DNA of 64,000 nt from Azospirillum oryzae (GTDB taxonomy: Bacteria; Pseudomonadota; Alphaproteobacteria; Azospirillales; Azospirillaceae): NCBI RefSeq assembly GCF_900177515.1, contig NZ_FXAK01000001.1, positions 186,001 to 250,000 of the forward strand, given 5' to 3'. This document shows positions 7,318 through 17,660 of this stretch, piece after piece (positions within the stretch are counted from its first letter, which is position 1; each line of letters starts with the position of its first letter). Made by a program: the position numbers and the translations under genes. The notes beneath the pieces were generated by a model that saw nothing but the letters and a program-made list of their open reading frames with translations, was not told where the DNA came from and ran no database searches.

Positions 7318-8628
7318 ATGAAGCGTGCGCTATCCTTGATCGGCGCGGCGGTCGCCGCGTTTCTCGGCAGCTCGGCACAGGCGGAAACGCTGTCGATCGC
7401 CACGGTGAACAACGGCGACATGATCCGCATGCAGAAGCTGGCGGAGCATTTCACCAAGGCCCATCCCGACATCACGCTGAACTGGGTGACGCTGGAAGAG
7501 AACGTGCTGCGCCAGCGCATCACCACCGACATCGCCACCAAGGGCGGCCAGTACGACGTCCTGACCATCGGCACCTACGAGGTTCCGATCTGGACCAAGC
7601 AGAAGTGGCTGAAGCCGCTCGACAAGCTCGGCGCCAACTATGACGTCGAGGATCTGCTGCCCTCGATCCGCAGCGGCCTGACCACCGACGGCACGCTCTA
7701 TGCCGCGCCCTTCTACGGCGAAAGCTCGATGGTCATGTACCGCAAGGACCTGTTCGAGAAGGCCGGCCTGACCATGCCGGAGGCGCCGACCTGGAGCTTC
7801 ATCGCCGACGCCGCGCGCAAGCTGACCGACAAGCAGAACGAGCTCTACGGCATCTGCCTGCGCGGCAAGGCCGGCTGGGGCGAGAACATGGCCTTCCTCA
7901 GCGCCATGGCGAACTCCTTCGGCGCCCGCTGGTTCGACATGAACTGGAAGCCGCAGTTCAACACCGATCCCTGGAAGCAGACGCTGACGACCTATCTCGG
8001 CGTGATGAAGGACGCCGGCCCGCCGGGCGCCTCCTCCAACGGCTTCAACGAGAATCTGGCGCTGTTCCAGACCGGCAAATGCGCGATGTGGATCGACGCC
8101 ACCGTCGCCGCGTCCTTCGTCTCCAACCCGGCGCAGAGCAAGGTGGCCGACAAGGTCGGCTACGCCCTGGCCCCCGACAACGGCCTCGGCAAGCGGTCCA
8201 ACTGGCTGTGGGCCTGGAGCCTCGCGGTTCCCGCCAGCAGCAAGAAGGGCGACGCCGCGCAGACCTTCATCTCCTGGGCAACGTCGAAGGAATATCTCGA
8301 TCTCGTCGCCAAGGAGGAGGGCTGGGCCAACGTGCCGCCCGGCACCCGCAGCTCGCTCTACGCCAACGCCGAATACCGCAAGGCCGCCCCCTTCGCCGAC
8401 CTGACGCTGAAGTCGATCCAGGCCGCCGATCCGCAGCACCCGACGGTTCAGGAAGTCCCCTACACCGGCGTGCAGTTCGTCGCCATCCCCGAATTCCAGG
8501 GCATCGGCACCGCCGTCGGTCAGGCCTTCTCCGCCGCGCTGGCCGGTCAGATGACCGCCGACCAGGCCCTGCAGAGCGCCCAGGCCCTGACCACCCGCGA
8601 GATGACCAAGGCCGGCTACATCAAGTAA
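7318..8628 (+). CDS. smoE: Polyol (sorbitol/mannitol) ABC transporter substrate-binding protein, SmoE-like
   Basis: 436 residues. The start at 7318 has GGGGAGGA upstream and gives a clean signal peptide, MKRALSLIGAAVAAFLG then SSAQA, with cleavage after AQA. The mature protein is an extracytoplasmic solute-binding protein of the MalE-like group. Internal features such as YDVLTIGTYEVPIW, PFYGESSMVMYRKDLF and GWGENMAF resemble the sorbitol/mannitol-binding SmoE/MtlE family. It would deliver hexitols to the two permeases that follow. It heads an operon whose downstream enzymes (sorbitol-type SDR, mannitol dehydrogenase, fructokinase) fit hexitol use. The exact polyol preference is inferred, not shown. 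Confidence 0.88.
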   Translation: MKRALSLIGAAVAAFLGSSAQAETLSIATVNNGDMIRMQKLAEHFTKAHPDITLNWVTLEENVLRQRITTDIATKGGQYDVLTIGTYEVPIWTKQKWLKPLDKLGANYDVEDLLPSIRSGLTTDGTLYAAPFYGESSMVMYRKDLFEKAGLTMPEAPTWSFIADAARKLTDKQNELYGICLRGKAGWGENMAFLSAMANSFGARWFDMNWKPQFNTDPWKQTLTTYLGVMKDAGPPGASSNGFNENLALFQTGKCAMWIDATVAASFVSNPAQSKVADKVGYALAPDNGLGKRSNWLWAWSLAVPASSKKGDAAQTFISWATSKEYLDLVAKEEGWANVPPGTRSSLYANAEYRKAAPFADLTLKSIQAADPQHPTVQEVPYTGVQFVAIPEFQGIGTAVGQAFSAALAGQMTADQALQSAQALTTREMTKAGYIK

Positions 8629-8670
8629 CCGCACACGCCTCCCGCAACGTCGTTCCCCAAGGGTCGAGCC

Positions 8671-9543
8671 ATGGCCACCGCCCATTCGCGTGCAGCCGCG
8701 CGCCTGACGATGTCTCCGGCCGTCGTCCTGCTGCTCGGCTGGATGCTGATCCCGCTCGCGATGACGCTCTACTTCTCCTTCCTGCGCTACAACCTGCTGA
8801 TGCCGGGGCAGGAGGAGTGGATCGGCGTCCTGAATTATCAGTATTTCCTGACCGATCCGGCTTTCTTCGCCGCGCTCGGCAACACGCTGGCCCTGGTCGG
8901 CGGGGTGCTGGTGCTGACCATCGCCGGCGGGATCGGGCTTGCCCTGCTGCTCGACCGGCCCTTCTGGGGGCGGGGGATCGTCCGCCTGCTGATCATCGCC
9001 CCCTTCTTCGTCATGCCCACCGTCTCGGCGCTGGTGTGGAAGAACATGCTGATGAACCCGGTGAACGGCCTGTTCGCCGCCATCGCCAAGGGGCTGGGCC
9101 TCCAGCCCTTCGACTTCCTGGCCGAGGCGCCGCTGTCCTCGATCATCCTGATCGTGACGTGGCAGTGGCTGCCCTTCGCCACGCTGATCCTGCTGACCGC
9201 CCTGCAATCGCTCGACAGCGAGCGGCTTGAAGCGGCGGAGATGGACGGCGCCGGTGCGGTCGACCGTTTCATCCACATCATCCTGCCCCATCTGGCGCGT
9301 GCGATGACGGTGGTGACGCTGATCCAGACCATCTTCCTGCTGTCGGTCTTCGCCGAGATCCTGGTGACGACCAACGGCGGCCCCGGCACCGCCACCACCA
9401 ACATCACCTATCTCGTCTATGCCCAGTCGCTGCTGCAGTTCGATGTCGGCGGCGGCTCCGCGGGCGGCATCGTCGCCGTCGTCCTCGCCAACATCGTCGC
9501 CGTCTTCCTGATGAGGATGATCGGCCGCAACCTGGACATCTGA
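8671..9543 (+). CDS. smoF: Polyol ABC transporter permease, SmoF-like
   Basis: 290 residues with six predicted membrane helices, starting with LTMSPAVVLLLGWMLIPLAMTLYFSF in two parts. The binding-protein-dependent transport signature (EAA loop) is visible as LEAAEMDGAGAVDRFIHIILPHL, which docks on the ATPase. It belongs to the MalF-type permeases of the CUT1 family. It lies 42 bp after the binding protein and 2 bp before the second permease, so the three are co-transcribed. Confidence 0.9.
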   Translation: MATAHSRAAARLTMSPAVVLLLGWMLIPLAMTLYFSFLRYNLLMPGQEEWIGVLNYQYFLTDPAFFAALGNTLALVGGVLVLTIAGGIGLALLLDRPFWGRGIVRLLIIAPFFVMPTVSALVWKNMLMNPVNGLFAAIAKGLGLQPFDFLAEAPLSSIILIVTWQWLPFATLILLTALQSLDSERLEAAEMDGAGAVDRFIHIILPHLARAMTVVTLIQTIFLLSVFAEILVTTNGGPGTATTNITYLVYAQSLLQFDVGGGSAGGIVAVVLANIVAVFLMRMIGRNLDI

Positions 9544-9545
9544 CC

Positions 9546-10376
9546 ATGGCGCGCGCCGCAACCAACCGCCAGAAGCTGGTCGTGACCCTGATCGCCTGGA
9601 CCATCGGGATCGTGATCTTCTTCCCCATCCTGTGGACCGCGCTGACCAGCTTCAAGACCGAAGCCGAGGCCATCGCCAGCCCACCCTCCTTCCTCGCCTT
9701 CCACTGGACGCTGGAGAATTACACGGAGGTGCAGCAGCGCTCCGACTATTTCCTCCACTTCTGGAACTCGGTGGTCATCTCCGTCGGCTCGACGCTGATC
9801 GGCCTGATGGTCGCGGTTCCCGCCGCGTGGTCGATGGCCTTCGTTCCCGGCAAGCGCACCCGCGACGTGCTGATGTGGATGCTGTCGACCAAGATGCTGC
9901 CGCCGGTCGGCGTGCTGATCCCGATCTATCTGCTGTTCCGCGATTTCGGGCTTCTCGACAGCCGCATCGGTCTGGTCATCGTGCTGACGCTCATCAACCT
10001 GCCGATCATCGTCTGGATGCTGTTCACCTATTTCCGTGAAATCCCCGGCGAGATCCTGGAGGCGGCGCGGATGGACGGCGCGGGCCTGCGCGACGAGATC
10101 CTGTTCGTCCTGCTGCCGATGGCGGTGCCCGGCATCGCCTCCACCCTGCTGCTGAACATCATCCTGGCGTGGAACGAGGCGTTCTGGACGCTGAACCTGT
10201 CCGCCTCGCAATCGGCGCCGCTGACCGCCTTCATCGCCAGCTACTCCAGCCCGGAGGGGCTGTTCTACGCGAAACTGTCGGCCGCCTCGACCATGGCGGT
10301 CGCGCCGATCCTGGTTCTCGGCTGGTTCAGCCAGAAGCAGCTGGTGCGCGGCCTGACCTTCGGCGCCGTGAAGTAG
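9546..10376 (+). CDS. smoG: Polyol ABC transporter permease, SmoG-like
   Basis: 276 residues, MalG-type permease with six membrane helices; the first is LVVTLIAWTIGIVIFFPIL. The EAA motif reads LEAARMDGAGLRDEILFVLLP. It pairs with the preceding permease as the heterodimeric channel of the CUT1 importer. The start lies 2 bases after the previous stop, so translation is probably coupled. The C-terminus (KQLVRGLTFGAVK) is the standard MalG-family ending. Confidence 0.9.
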   Translation: MARAATNRQKLVVTLIAWTIGIVIFFPILWTALTSFKTEAEAIASPPSFLAFHWTLENYTEVQQRSDYFLHFWNSVVISVGSTLIGLMVAVPAAWSMAFVPGKRTRDVLMWMLSTKMLPPVGVLIPIYLLFRDFGLLDSRIGLVIVLTLINLPIIVWMLFTYFREIPGEILEAARMDGAGLRDEILFVLLPMAVPGIASTLLLNIILAWNEAFWTLNLSASQSAPLTAFIASYSSPEGLFYAKLSAASTMAVAPILVLGWFSQKQLVRGLTFGAVK

Positions 10377-10388
10377 GAGGACCCCGCC

Positions 10389-11417
<1,029 letters not shown>

Positions 11418-11446
11418 AAGGTCCTGACCCTATGAAAGGTGGCCCC

Positions 11447-12220
11447 ATGAAACGTCTCGACGGCAAATCGGCCATCATCACCGGCGCCGCCCGCGGCATC
11501 GGCCGCGCCTTCGCCGCCGCTTATGTCGCCGAGGGTGCGACGGTCGCCATCGCCGACATCAACCTCGCCGCGGCGGAGCAGGCAGCGGCGGAGATCGGCC
11601 CCGGCGCCTACGCCGTGGCGCTCGACGTGACCAGCCAGTCCTCCATCGACGCGGCGGTCGCCACGGTGGTGGAGCGGGCCGGCGGCATCGACATCCTGAT
11701 CAACAACGCCGCCCTGTTCGACCTCGCCCCCATCGTCGAGATCACGCGGGAGAGCTATGACCGCCTGTTCTCGATCAACGTCGCCGGCACGCTGTTCACG
11801 TTGCAGGCGGTGGCAAAGCGGATGATCGCCCAGGGCCGCGGCGGCAAGATCATCAACATGGCTTCCCAGGCCGGGCGGCGCGGCGAAGCGCTGGTCGGCG
11901 TCTACTGCGCCACCAAGGCGGCGGTCATCAGCCTGACCCAGTCGGCCGGCCTGAACCTGATAAAGCACGGCATCAACGTCAACGCCATCGCCCCCGGCGT
12001 GGTGGATGGCGAGCATTGGGACGGCGTCGACGCCCTGTTCGCCCGCCACGAGGGCCTCCAGCCCGGCGAGAAGAAGCGCATGGTCGGCGAAGCGGTCCCC
12101 TTCGGCCGCATGGGCCGTGCCGAGGATCTGACCGGCATGGCGATCTTCCTGGCCAGCCCTGAGGCCGACTACATCGTCGCCCAAACCTACAACGTCGACG
12201 GCGGCAACTGGATGAGTTGA
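11447..12220 (+). CDS. smoS: SDR-family polyol (sorbitol) dehydrogenase, SmoS-like
   Basis: 257 residues, classical short-chain dehydrogenase. The cofactor motif TGAARGIG is at the N-terminus, with NNAALFD, the catalytic Ser in NMASQAG, and the YCATK active-site motif. The sequence resembles Rhodobacter SmoS, which oxidises sorbitol to fructose and galactitol to tagatose with NAD+. Three in-frame starts exist (11414, overlapping the ATPase stop; 11432; 11447); the last was chosen because MKRLDGKSAIITG is the family's normal N-terminus and AAGGTGG precedes it. It feeds fructose to the kinase two genes on. Confidence 0.88.
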   Translation: MKRLDGKSAIITGAARGIGRAFAAAYVAEGATVAIADINLAAAEQAAAEIGPGAYAVALDVTSQSSIDAAVATVVERAGGIDILINNAALFDLAPIVEITRESYDRLFSINVAGTLFTLQAVAKRMIAQGRGGKIINMASQAGRRGEALVGVYCATKAAVISLTQSAGLNLIKHGINVNAIAPGVVDGEHWDGVDALFARHEGLQPGEKKRMVGEAVPFGRMGRAEDLTGMAIFLASPEADYIVAQTYNVDGGNWMS

Positions 12221-12227
12221 TACGCCT

Positions 12228-12378
12228 CCCTCTCCCGCCCCGGGAGAGGGAAGGGGCCCATGCGAAGCATGGGAAGGGTGAGGGGTGATCCCGACATGGA
12301 TTTCTGATCCTTGCCTCACCCCTCACCCTCCCCACGCCTTCGGCGCGGGTCCCCTCCCTCTCCCGGGACGGGAGAGGG
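12228..12378. repeat. REPIN-like element 1 (paired inverted palindromes)
   Basis: Two 23-bp palindromes, 12228-12250 and 12356-12378, each CCCTCTCCCG-N3-CGGGAGAGGG, face each other. Their inner arms are also homologous in inverted orientation: AGGGG, a small hairpin (12257-12273, CCCATGC-GAA-GCATGGG, matched by one at about 12332-12350), then AGGGTGAGGGGTGA. The 151-bp unit sits between the SDR and mannitol dehydrogenase genes and can fold into one long hairpin. Confidence 0.8.
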
Positions 12379-12419
12379 AGATACATCTCACCTCCGCCGT
12401 CCACCGCAGGACCTCCGCC

Positions 12420-13895
12420 ATGACCATCGCCCTTTCCGCCGCCACCCTCCCCGACATCGCCGCCCGCGCCTCGGTGCCGGTCTACGACCGTTCCGCCCTG
12501 ACCGCCGGGATCCTGCATTTCGGCGTCGGCAACTTCCACCGCGCCCATCAGGCGGTCTATCTCGACAGCCTGTTCGCCCAGGGCCGCGACCATGACTGGG
12601 CGATCCTCGGCGCCGGGGTGATGCCGTCGGACCAGCGCATGCGCGACGCGCTGGAAGGCCAGGACTGGCTGACCACCGTGGTCGAGCAGTCCGGCGCGCA
12701 GAGCCTCGCCCGCGTCACCGGCGCGATGGTCGGCATGCTGCCGGTCGGCGACGCCGACGCCATCATCGCCAAGCTCGCCGACCCGGCGATCCGCATCGTC
12801 TCGCTGACGGTGACGGAGGGCGGCTATTACATCGACGCCGCCGGCACGTTCGACGCCAACCATCCGGCGATCCGTGCCGACATCGCCGTGCCCGCCCGCC
12901 CAACCACCGTTTTCGGCCTGATTGTCGCCGGTCTGGCCCGCCGCCGCGCCGACGGAACGGTGCCCTTCACCGTCATGTCCTGCGACAACATCCCCCACAA
13001 CGGCGTCGTCACCCGCAACGCCGTGCTGGGCATCGCCAAGGGCATCGACCCTGACCTCGCCGACTGGATCGACGCCTCCGTCGCCTTCCCCAACGGCATG
13101 GTCGACCGCATCACGCCTGCCACCGGCGTGCAGGAGCGCGAGACCCTCGACCGCGAGTTCGGCATCGCCGACAACTGGCCGGTCTTCTGCGAGGACTTCA
13201 CCCAATGGGTGCTGGAGGACCGCTTCTCCGCCGGCCGCCCGGCTTTGGAGGCGGTGGGCGTGCAGTTCGTCCCCGACGTGACGCCCTTCGAGACGATGAA
13301 GATCCGCATCCTCAACGGTGGCCATGCGGTGATCGCCTATCCCGCCGGCCTGCTCGGCATCACCTATGCGCATGAGGCGATGGAAACCCCGCTGATCCGC
13401 GCCTTCCTGCAGAAGATCGAGCGGGAAGAGATCATCCCCACCGTCCCGCCGGTGCCGGGCACCGACCTCGCCAGCTATTTTGGCATCATCGAGCGCCGCT
13501 TCGCCAATCCCAAGATCAAGGACACCATTCGCCGACTCTGCCTGGACGGCTCCAACCGCCAGCCGAAATTCATCGTCCCGTCCATCGCCGACCGCCTCAA
13601 AGCCGGCGCCGGCATCGAGGGGCTTGCGCTGGAATCGGCGCTGTGGTGCCGCTACTGCTTCGGCACCACCGACGACGGCCAGCCGATCGAGCCGAACGAC
13701 CCCAACTGGGACCGCCTGACCGCCGTCGCCCGTCAGGCCCGCAACGAGCCGACGGCGTGGCTCGGCATGGACGACGTCTATGGCGAGGTCGGCCGGGCGC
13801 AGCCCTTCCGCGACGCCTTCTCCGCCGCCCTGCGCGCCCTGTGGGCGGACGGCACCCGCGCCGTGCTCGCCCGCTATACCGGCGTCGCCAGCTGA
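12420..13895 (+). CDS. mtlK: Mannitol 2-dehydrogenase (polyol-specific long-chain dehydrogenase)
   Basis: 491 residues, the size of the polyol-specific long-chain dehydrogenase family. It oxidises D-mannitol (and often D-arabinitol or sorbitol) to the ketose with NAD+. Visible are the N-terminal LHFGVGNFHRAHQ motif of the Rossmann domain and the catalytic signature KIRILNGGH, where Lys, Asn (+5) and His (+8) match Lys295, Asn300 and His303 of Pseudomonas mannitol dehydrogenase. The start at 12420 follows GCAGGACCTCC. It is separated from the transporter genes only by the REPIN and is followed 14 bp later by fructokinase. Confidence 0.92.
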   Translation: MTIALSAATLPDIAARASVPVYDRSALTAGILHFGVGNFHRAHQAVYLDSLFAQGRDHDWAILGAGVMPSDQRMRDALEGQDWLTTVVEQSGAQSLARVTGAMVGMLPVGDADAIIAKLADPAIRIVSLTVTEGGYYIDAAGTFDANHPAIRADIAVPARPTTVFGLIVAGLARRRADGTVPFTVMSCDNIPHNGVVTRNAVLGIAKGIDPDLADWIDASVAFPNGMVDRITPATGVQERETLDREFGIADNWPVFCEDFTQWVLEDRFSAGRPALEAVGVQFVPDVTPFETMKIRILNGGHAVIAYPAGLLGITYAHEAMETPLIRAFLQKIEREEIIPTVPPVPGTDLASYFGIIERRFANPKIKDTIRRLCLDGSNRQPKFIVPSIADRLKAGAGIEGLALESALWCRYCFGTTDDGQPIEPNDPNWDRLTAVARQARNEPTAWLGMDDVYGEVGRAQPFRDAFSAALRALWADGTRAVLARYTGVAS

Positions 13896-13909
13896 AGGAC
13901 GACCACGCC

Positions 13910-14872
13910 ATGACCGCTTTGCAACCGCCCGATGTGATTTGCCTGGGCGAGGTGCTGATCGACTTCATGCCCGCCGGCCCGGCGCAGCCCGGCGTGATCG
14001 GCGCCTTCGACCCGGCGCCGGGCGGGGCGCCGGCGAATGTCGCGGTCGGTCTGGCCCGGCTGGGGGTGCGCAGCGCCTTCATGGGCCGGACGGCGGCGGA
14101 CGGCTTCGGTCGCTTCCTGGCGCGCGCGCTGACCATGGCCGGCGTCGATGTCTCGCGCCTGCGCCTCGTGCCCGACGCCAAGACCCCCGTCGCCTTCGTC
14201 TCCCTCGACGAGGAGGGGGAGCGGGAGTTCCTGTTCTATGGCGAGCCGATGGCCGGCTTCTCCGCCGCCGACCTAGATCTCGACGCCATCGCTGCCGCCC
14301 GCCTGCTGCATTCCGGCTCCATCGGCCTGATCGACCGATCCGCGCGCGACGCCAGCCGGCTGGCGGTGGAGACTGCGCGCCGCAACGGCCGGCTGGTCTC
14401 CTTCGACGCCAACCTGCGCCTCGCCCTGTGGCCCGACCGCGATACGGCCGAGCGCCTGATCCGCCAAGGCATCGCCGCCGCCTCCATCGTCAAGCTGAGC
14501 GACGAGGAACTGGAGTTCCTGACCGGCAGCGCCGATCCCGACACCGCCGGCCGCAGCCTCTGGCACGAGGACCTGCGCCTTTTGGTGGTGACGCATGGCC
14601 GCAACGGTTGCACCTTCCTGACCGCCGACGCCTCGGGCCATGTGCCGGGTTTGTCCGTCACCGCCGTCGACACCACCGGCGCCGGCGATGCCTTCGTCGC
14701 CGCCCTGCTCGCCGGCATCCTTGAGGATGTGGACACCGCCTTCACCCCCGACCGCCTGCGCGACATCTGCCGCTTCGCCAACGCCGCCGGCGCCCTGACC
14801 ACCACCGCCCCCGGCGCCATCCCCTCCCTGCCCGACCGCGCCGCGATCGACCGCCTGCTGGGCCAATTTTGA
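13910..14872 (+). CDS. frk: PfkB-family fructokinase
   Basis: 320 residues, ribokinase/PfkB fold. The N-terminal GEVLIDFMP and GGAPANVAVGLARLG are the sugar-binding start of the family, and DTTGAGDAFVAALLAG is the PfkB signature 2 with the catalytic Asp and anion hole. It would phosphorylate the fructose released by the two polyol dehydrogenases. The start at 13910 lies 14 bp after the mannitol dehydrogenase stop, which makes it the last gene of the polyol operon. Specificity for fructose is inferred from context. Confidence 0.9.
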   Translation: MTALQPPDVICLGEVLIDFMPAGPAQPGVIGAFDPAPGGAPANVAVGLARLGVRSAFMGRTAADGFGRFLARALTMAGVDVSRLRLVPDAKTPVAFVSLDEEGEREFLFYGEPMAGFSAADLDLDAIAAARLLHSGSIGLIDRSARDASRLAVETARRNGRLVSFDANLRLALWPDRDTAERLIRQGIAAASIVKLSDEELEFLTGSADPDTAGRSLWHEDLRLLVVTHGRNGCTFLTADASGHVPGLSVTAVDTTGAGDAFVAALLAGILEDVDTAFTPDRLRDICRFANAAGALTTTAPGAIPSLPDRAAIDRLLGQF

Positions 14873-15371
14873 AGCTTTCCGTGGTGTGGCGCCAGGCACG
14901 GGATTAGAGTTTCCGGATCAAGCCCACGCTATCCCCTCTCCCGCCGGGATCCCCTCTCCCCCCCCGGGGAGAGGGTTAGGGTGAGGGGGTCGCGCGGCGA
15001 GGATCTACAAGCGTCGCGCACTCCCCGTTCCCCACCAAATCCACTCCATGCACCCCCCTCACCCCGACCCTCTCCCCGGGGGGGAGAGGGAGAATGAAAC
15101 ACTGAACAGCACCCCGAAAACTGTTCCATAGCGTTCCAAACGTTCCACTCCCAGGGCGCCTCCACCCCCAACCATCACCTCTAGAAAGAAACTCAATCTT
15201 TAACAAAACAAATTGATCACTCCAAAATAATGATGGCGCGGCTCCGGGTGCCTAGCTATCGTGACGCCTGAAATTGCGAATCCTGTCACTCCAATACGGC
15301 ATTCTATACCCAATGGTTATATCCAAAGGAGTAGAATATCCCGGAAGCGGCAGGCGTTGCTTTAGTGAGGC
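14873..15371. promoter_or_regulatory. Intergenic region before the aryl-polyene cluster: REPIN 2 plus A/T-rich promoter area
   Basis: 499 bases without a gene. The first part holds a half-palindrome (about 14932-14950) and the REPIN at 14952-15090. From about 15180 the sequence turns A/T-rich (CTAGAAAGAAACTC, TTTAACAAAACAAATTG), unlike anything nearby, and is the likely promoter of the ACP-led operon. One weak sigma-70-like pair is CTGTCA at 15283-15288 and TATACC at 15305-15310 (16-bp spacer). No operator was recognised. Confidence 0.4.
14952..15090. repeat. REPIN-like element 2
   Basis: Palindromes at 14952-14975 (CCCTCTCCCC, loop CCCC, GGGGAGAGGG) and 15068-15090 (loop GGG) are inverted relative to each other. 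The inner arms TTAGGGTGAGGGGG and CCCCCTCACCCCGA are near reverse complements. The intervening 60-70 bases are unrelated to the other REPINs. Confidence 0.8.
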
Positions 15372-15650
15372 ATGATGAGTGACTTGCAGACCCTGTCGCC
15401 GACCGAACTTGAATTGGCGACGCTGATCGTGAACACCCTCACCCTGGAAGCCGACCCGGAGGATATCGACCCGGACGCCCCCCTCTATGGCGAAGGGCTG
15501 GGCCTCGATTCCATCGACATCCTGGAGGTGGCGCTCGCCGTCTCCAAGACCTATGGGGTGAAGCTGCGGGCAGATGACGAGAACAACACGAAGATCTTCT
15601 CCTCGCTGCGCACCCTGAACGGCCACATCCAGCAGCTCAAAGCCGCCTGA
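15372..15650 (+). CDS. Acyl carrier protein of the aryl-polyene cluster
   Basis: 92 residues, acidic, with the phosphopantetheine site in GLDSIDILE (Ser47). ACPs carry the growing chain as a thioester. It opens the cluster, as in aryl-polyene and xanthomonadin loci, and its stop overlaps the next start (TGATG). ATG codons at 15372 and 15375 are both possible; GTGAGG lies just upstream. Many aryl-polyene clusters carry two ACPs, but this is the only one seen here. Confidence 0.9.
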   Translation: MMSDLQTLSPTELELATLIVNTLTLEADPEDIDPDAPLYGEGLGLDSIDILEVALAVSKTYGVKLRADDENNTKIFSSLRTLNGHIQQLKAA

Positions 15651-16294
15651 TGCCGTCCGCCGCCGCCTGGACCAGGGGAGGGGCCGCGGTGGGCGCCGGC
15701 CTGTCGCTGTTCGCGCTCTATCCCCTGCTGGTCCATGGCGCCATCGTCGCCGACCTCGACGCCGACACCGCGCTGGTGCTGGCGCTGGTCCAGGCCGGGG
15801 TGACCGGGCTGGTGGTCGGCCGGGCCGCGCCGCGCTTCCGCTGGATCGCGCTGGCCGGCGCCATCGCCCTGTTCGGCCTGTCCTGGCGCTCCGCCCGCGA
15901 CGGGCTGCTGGCCGCCTCGGCGATCAGCCATGCCGCCATCTATGTCGGCCTGCTCGCCCTGTTCGGCCGCACCCTGCTGGCCGGGCGGGAGCCGCTGATC
16001 ACCTGGATCGCCCGGCGCATCCGCGGCAGCCTGACCGACGAAATGCTGGTCTACACCCGCCGCGTCACCATCGCCTGGTGCCTGTTCTTCGCCGGGCAGC
16101 TGGCGATGTCGGCCCTGCTGTTCGCCTCCGCCCCGCCTGCGGTCTGGTCCTTCTTCATCAACGTCCTCGACCTGCCGCTGGTCGCCGCGATGTTCCTGAC
16201 CGAATACGCCTACCGCCTGCGCAAGTTCTGGAACTACTCCCACGGCTCCATCGCCGACGTCGTCCGCGTCTTTTCGGAGCGGCCTAATCCATGA
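15650..16294 (+). CDS. Aryl-polyene cluster membrane protein (COG4648-like)
   Basis: 214 residues with five or six hydrophobic segments, for example LFALYPLLVHGAIV, WIALAGAIALFGL and AIYVGLLALFGRTLLAG. The C-terminal stretch MFLTEYAYRLRKF followed by SHGSIADVV is typical of the COG4648 membrane protein found in aryl-polyene clusters next to the ACP and AMP-ligase. Its biochemical role is not established. It overlaps the ACP by one base and the ligase by four. Confidence 0.75.
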   Translation: MPSAAAWTRGGAAVGAGLSLFALYPLLVHGAIVADLDADTALVLALVQAGVTGLVVGRAAPRFRWIALAGAIALFGLSWRSARDGLLAASAISHAAIYVGLLALFGRTLLAGREPLITWIARRIRGSLTDEMLVYTRRVTIAWCLFFAGQLAMSALLFASAPPAVWSFFINVLDLPLVAAMFLTEYAYRLRKFWNYSHGSIADVVRVFSERPNP

Positions 16295-17649
16295 CGATGC
16301 TGTCCACCACCCGCCTGCCGCTGCTGCGCCACGGCGGTCCCGACGACCTGTTCGCCCTGCATGACGGCCGGCCGGTGACGGTGCGCGCCTACCTCGCCGC
16401 CGTGCGCGATCTGGCCCGCCGCCTGCCGGACGGCACCTATCTGCTGAACCTGTGCGGCGACCGTCTGGGTTTCGCCGTCGGACTGGGCGCCGCCCTGCTG
16501 CGCCGCCAGATCTGCCTGCATCCCCCCAACGACACCCCGGCCACGCTGCGCCAGCTGGAAGAGAGCTATCCCGGCCTGATCTGCCTGACCGATGCCGGCG
16601 CCACCTACCCCGGCATGACCTGCATCCCGGCCCTGCCGCCCGACGGTCTCGACAGCCTGACCGGCTCGCCTTTCGACGCCGATCTCGCCTTCCCGGCCGA
16701 TCAGGTCGCGGCCATCGCCTTCACCTCCGGCTCCACCGGCCGGCCGATGCCGCAGGTGAAAAGCTGGGGCACCCTGGTCCGCAGCGTCCATGGCGCCGGC
16801 ACCGCGCTGGAGATCGCGAATCTCGGCTCCGCAGGCTTGGTGGGCACCGTGCCGCACCAGCACATGTATGGGCTGGAGTCGGTCATCCTGCTGGCGCTCC
16901 AGCATGGTCTGGTCCTGCATGGCGGCCGGCCGCTGTTCCCCGCCGACATTGCCGCCTGCCTCGCCGACCTGCCCGGCCGCCGCATCCTGGTCACCACCCC
17001 GGTCCACCTGCAGGCCCTGCTCGCCGACGGCACCGCCCTGCCACCGCTCGACTTCATCCTCTGCGCCACCGCCCCCCTGGCCCCCCAGCTCGCCATCGAC
17101 GCCGAGGCGAAGCTGGGCGCCCCGCTGCACGAGATCTACGGCTGTTCGGAGACCGGTCAGCTCGCCGTCCGCCGCACCAGCGCCACGGCGGAGTGGCTGT
17201 GCATCGACGGCATCCGCCTGCGCCAGGACGAGCAAGGCACCTGGGCGTCGGGCGACTTCCTCGACGGCGAGACCCTGCTGGCCGACGTGATCGAGCTGAA
17301 GAGCGACACCCGCTTCATCCTGCACGGCCGCTCTGCCGATCAGGTCAACATCGCCGGCAAGCGCAGCTCGCTCGCCTTCCTCAACCACCATCTGAACTCG
17401 GTCGAGGGGGTGATGGACGGCGTCTTCTTCATGCCGCGGGAGGGAGACAGCGGGACCACCCGGCTCGCCGCCCTGGTGGTGGCCCCCGGCCTGACCGCAG
17501 AGACGCTGCTGGCCCGCCTGCGCGAGCGGATCGACCCGATCTTCCTGCCGCGCCCCCTGCGCTTCGTCGATGCCCTGCCGCGCAACCCGACCGGCAAGCT
17601 GCCGCGCGAGGCCCTGCTGCGGTTGCTCGACGACAGCCGTCCCGACTAG
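16291..17649 (+). CDS. AMP-dependent acyl/aryl-CoA (ACP) synthetase
   Basis: 452 residues of the ANL superfamily. The P-loop A3 motif is FTSGSTGRPMP near residue 144, and the adenylate motif reads EIYGCSETGQ. The hinge aspartate region is LLADVIELK, and the C-terminal PRNPTGKLPRE carries the A10 lysine. It would activate the aryl or acyl starter and load it on the ACP. The gene begins four bases inside the preceding gene. No ammonia-lyase or chorismatase that would make an aryl starter is in the window, so the starter is unknown. Confidence 0.87.
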   Translation: MTMLSTTRLPLLRHGGPDDLFALHDGRPVTVRAYLAAVRDLARRLPDGTYLLNLCGDRLGFAVGLGAALLRRQICLHPPNDTPATLRQLEESYPGLICLTDAGATYPGMTCIPALPPDGLDSLTGSPFDADLAFPADQVAAIAFTSGSTGRPMPQVKSWGTLVRSVHGAGTALEIANLGSAGLVGTVPHQHMYGLESVILLALQHGLVLHGGRPLFPADIAACLADLPGRRILVTTPVHLQALLADGTALPPLDFILCATAPLAPQLAIDAEAKLGAPLHEIYGCSETGQLAVRRTSATAEWLCIDGIRLRQDEQGTWASGDFLDGETLLADVIELKSDTRFILHGRSADQVNIAGKRSSLAFLNHHLNSVEGVMDGVFFMPREGDSGTTRLAALVVAPGLTAETLLARLRERIDPIFLPRPLRFVDALPRNPTGKLPREALLRLLDDSRPD

Positions 17650-17660
17650 GGGACGCCGCC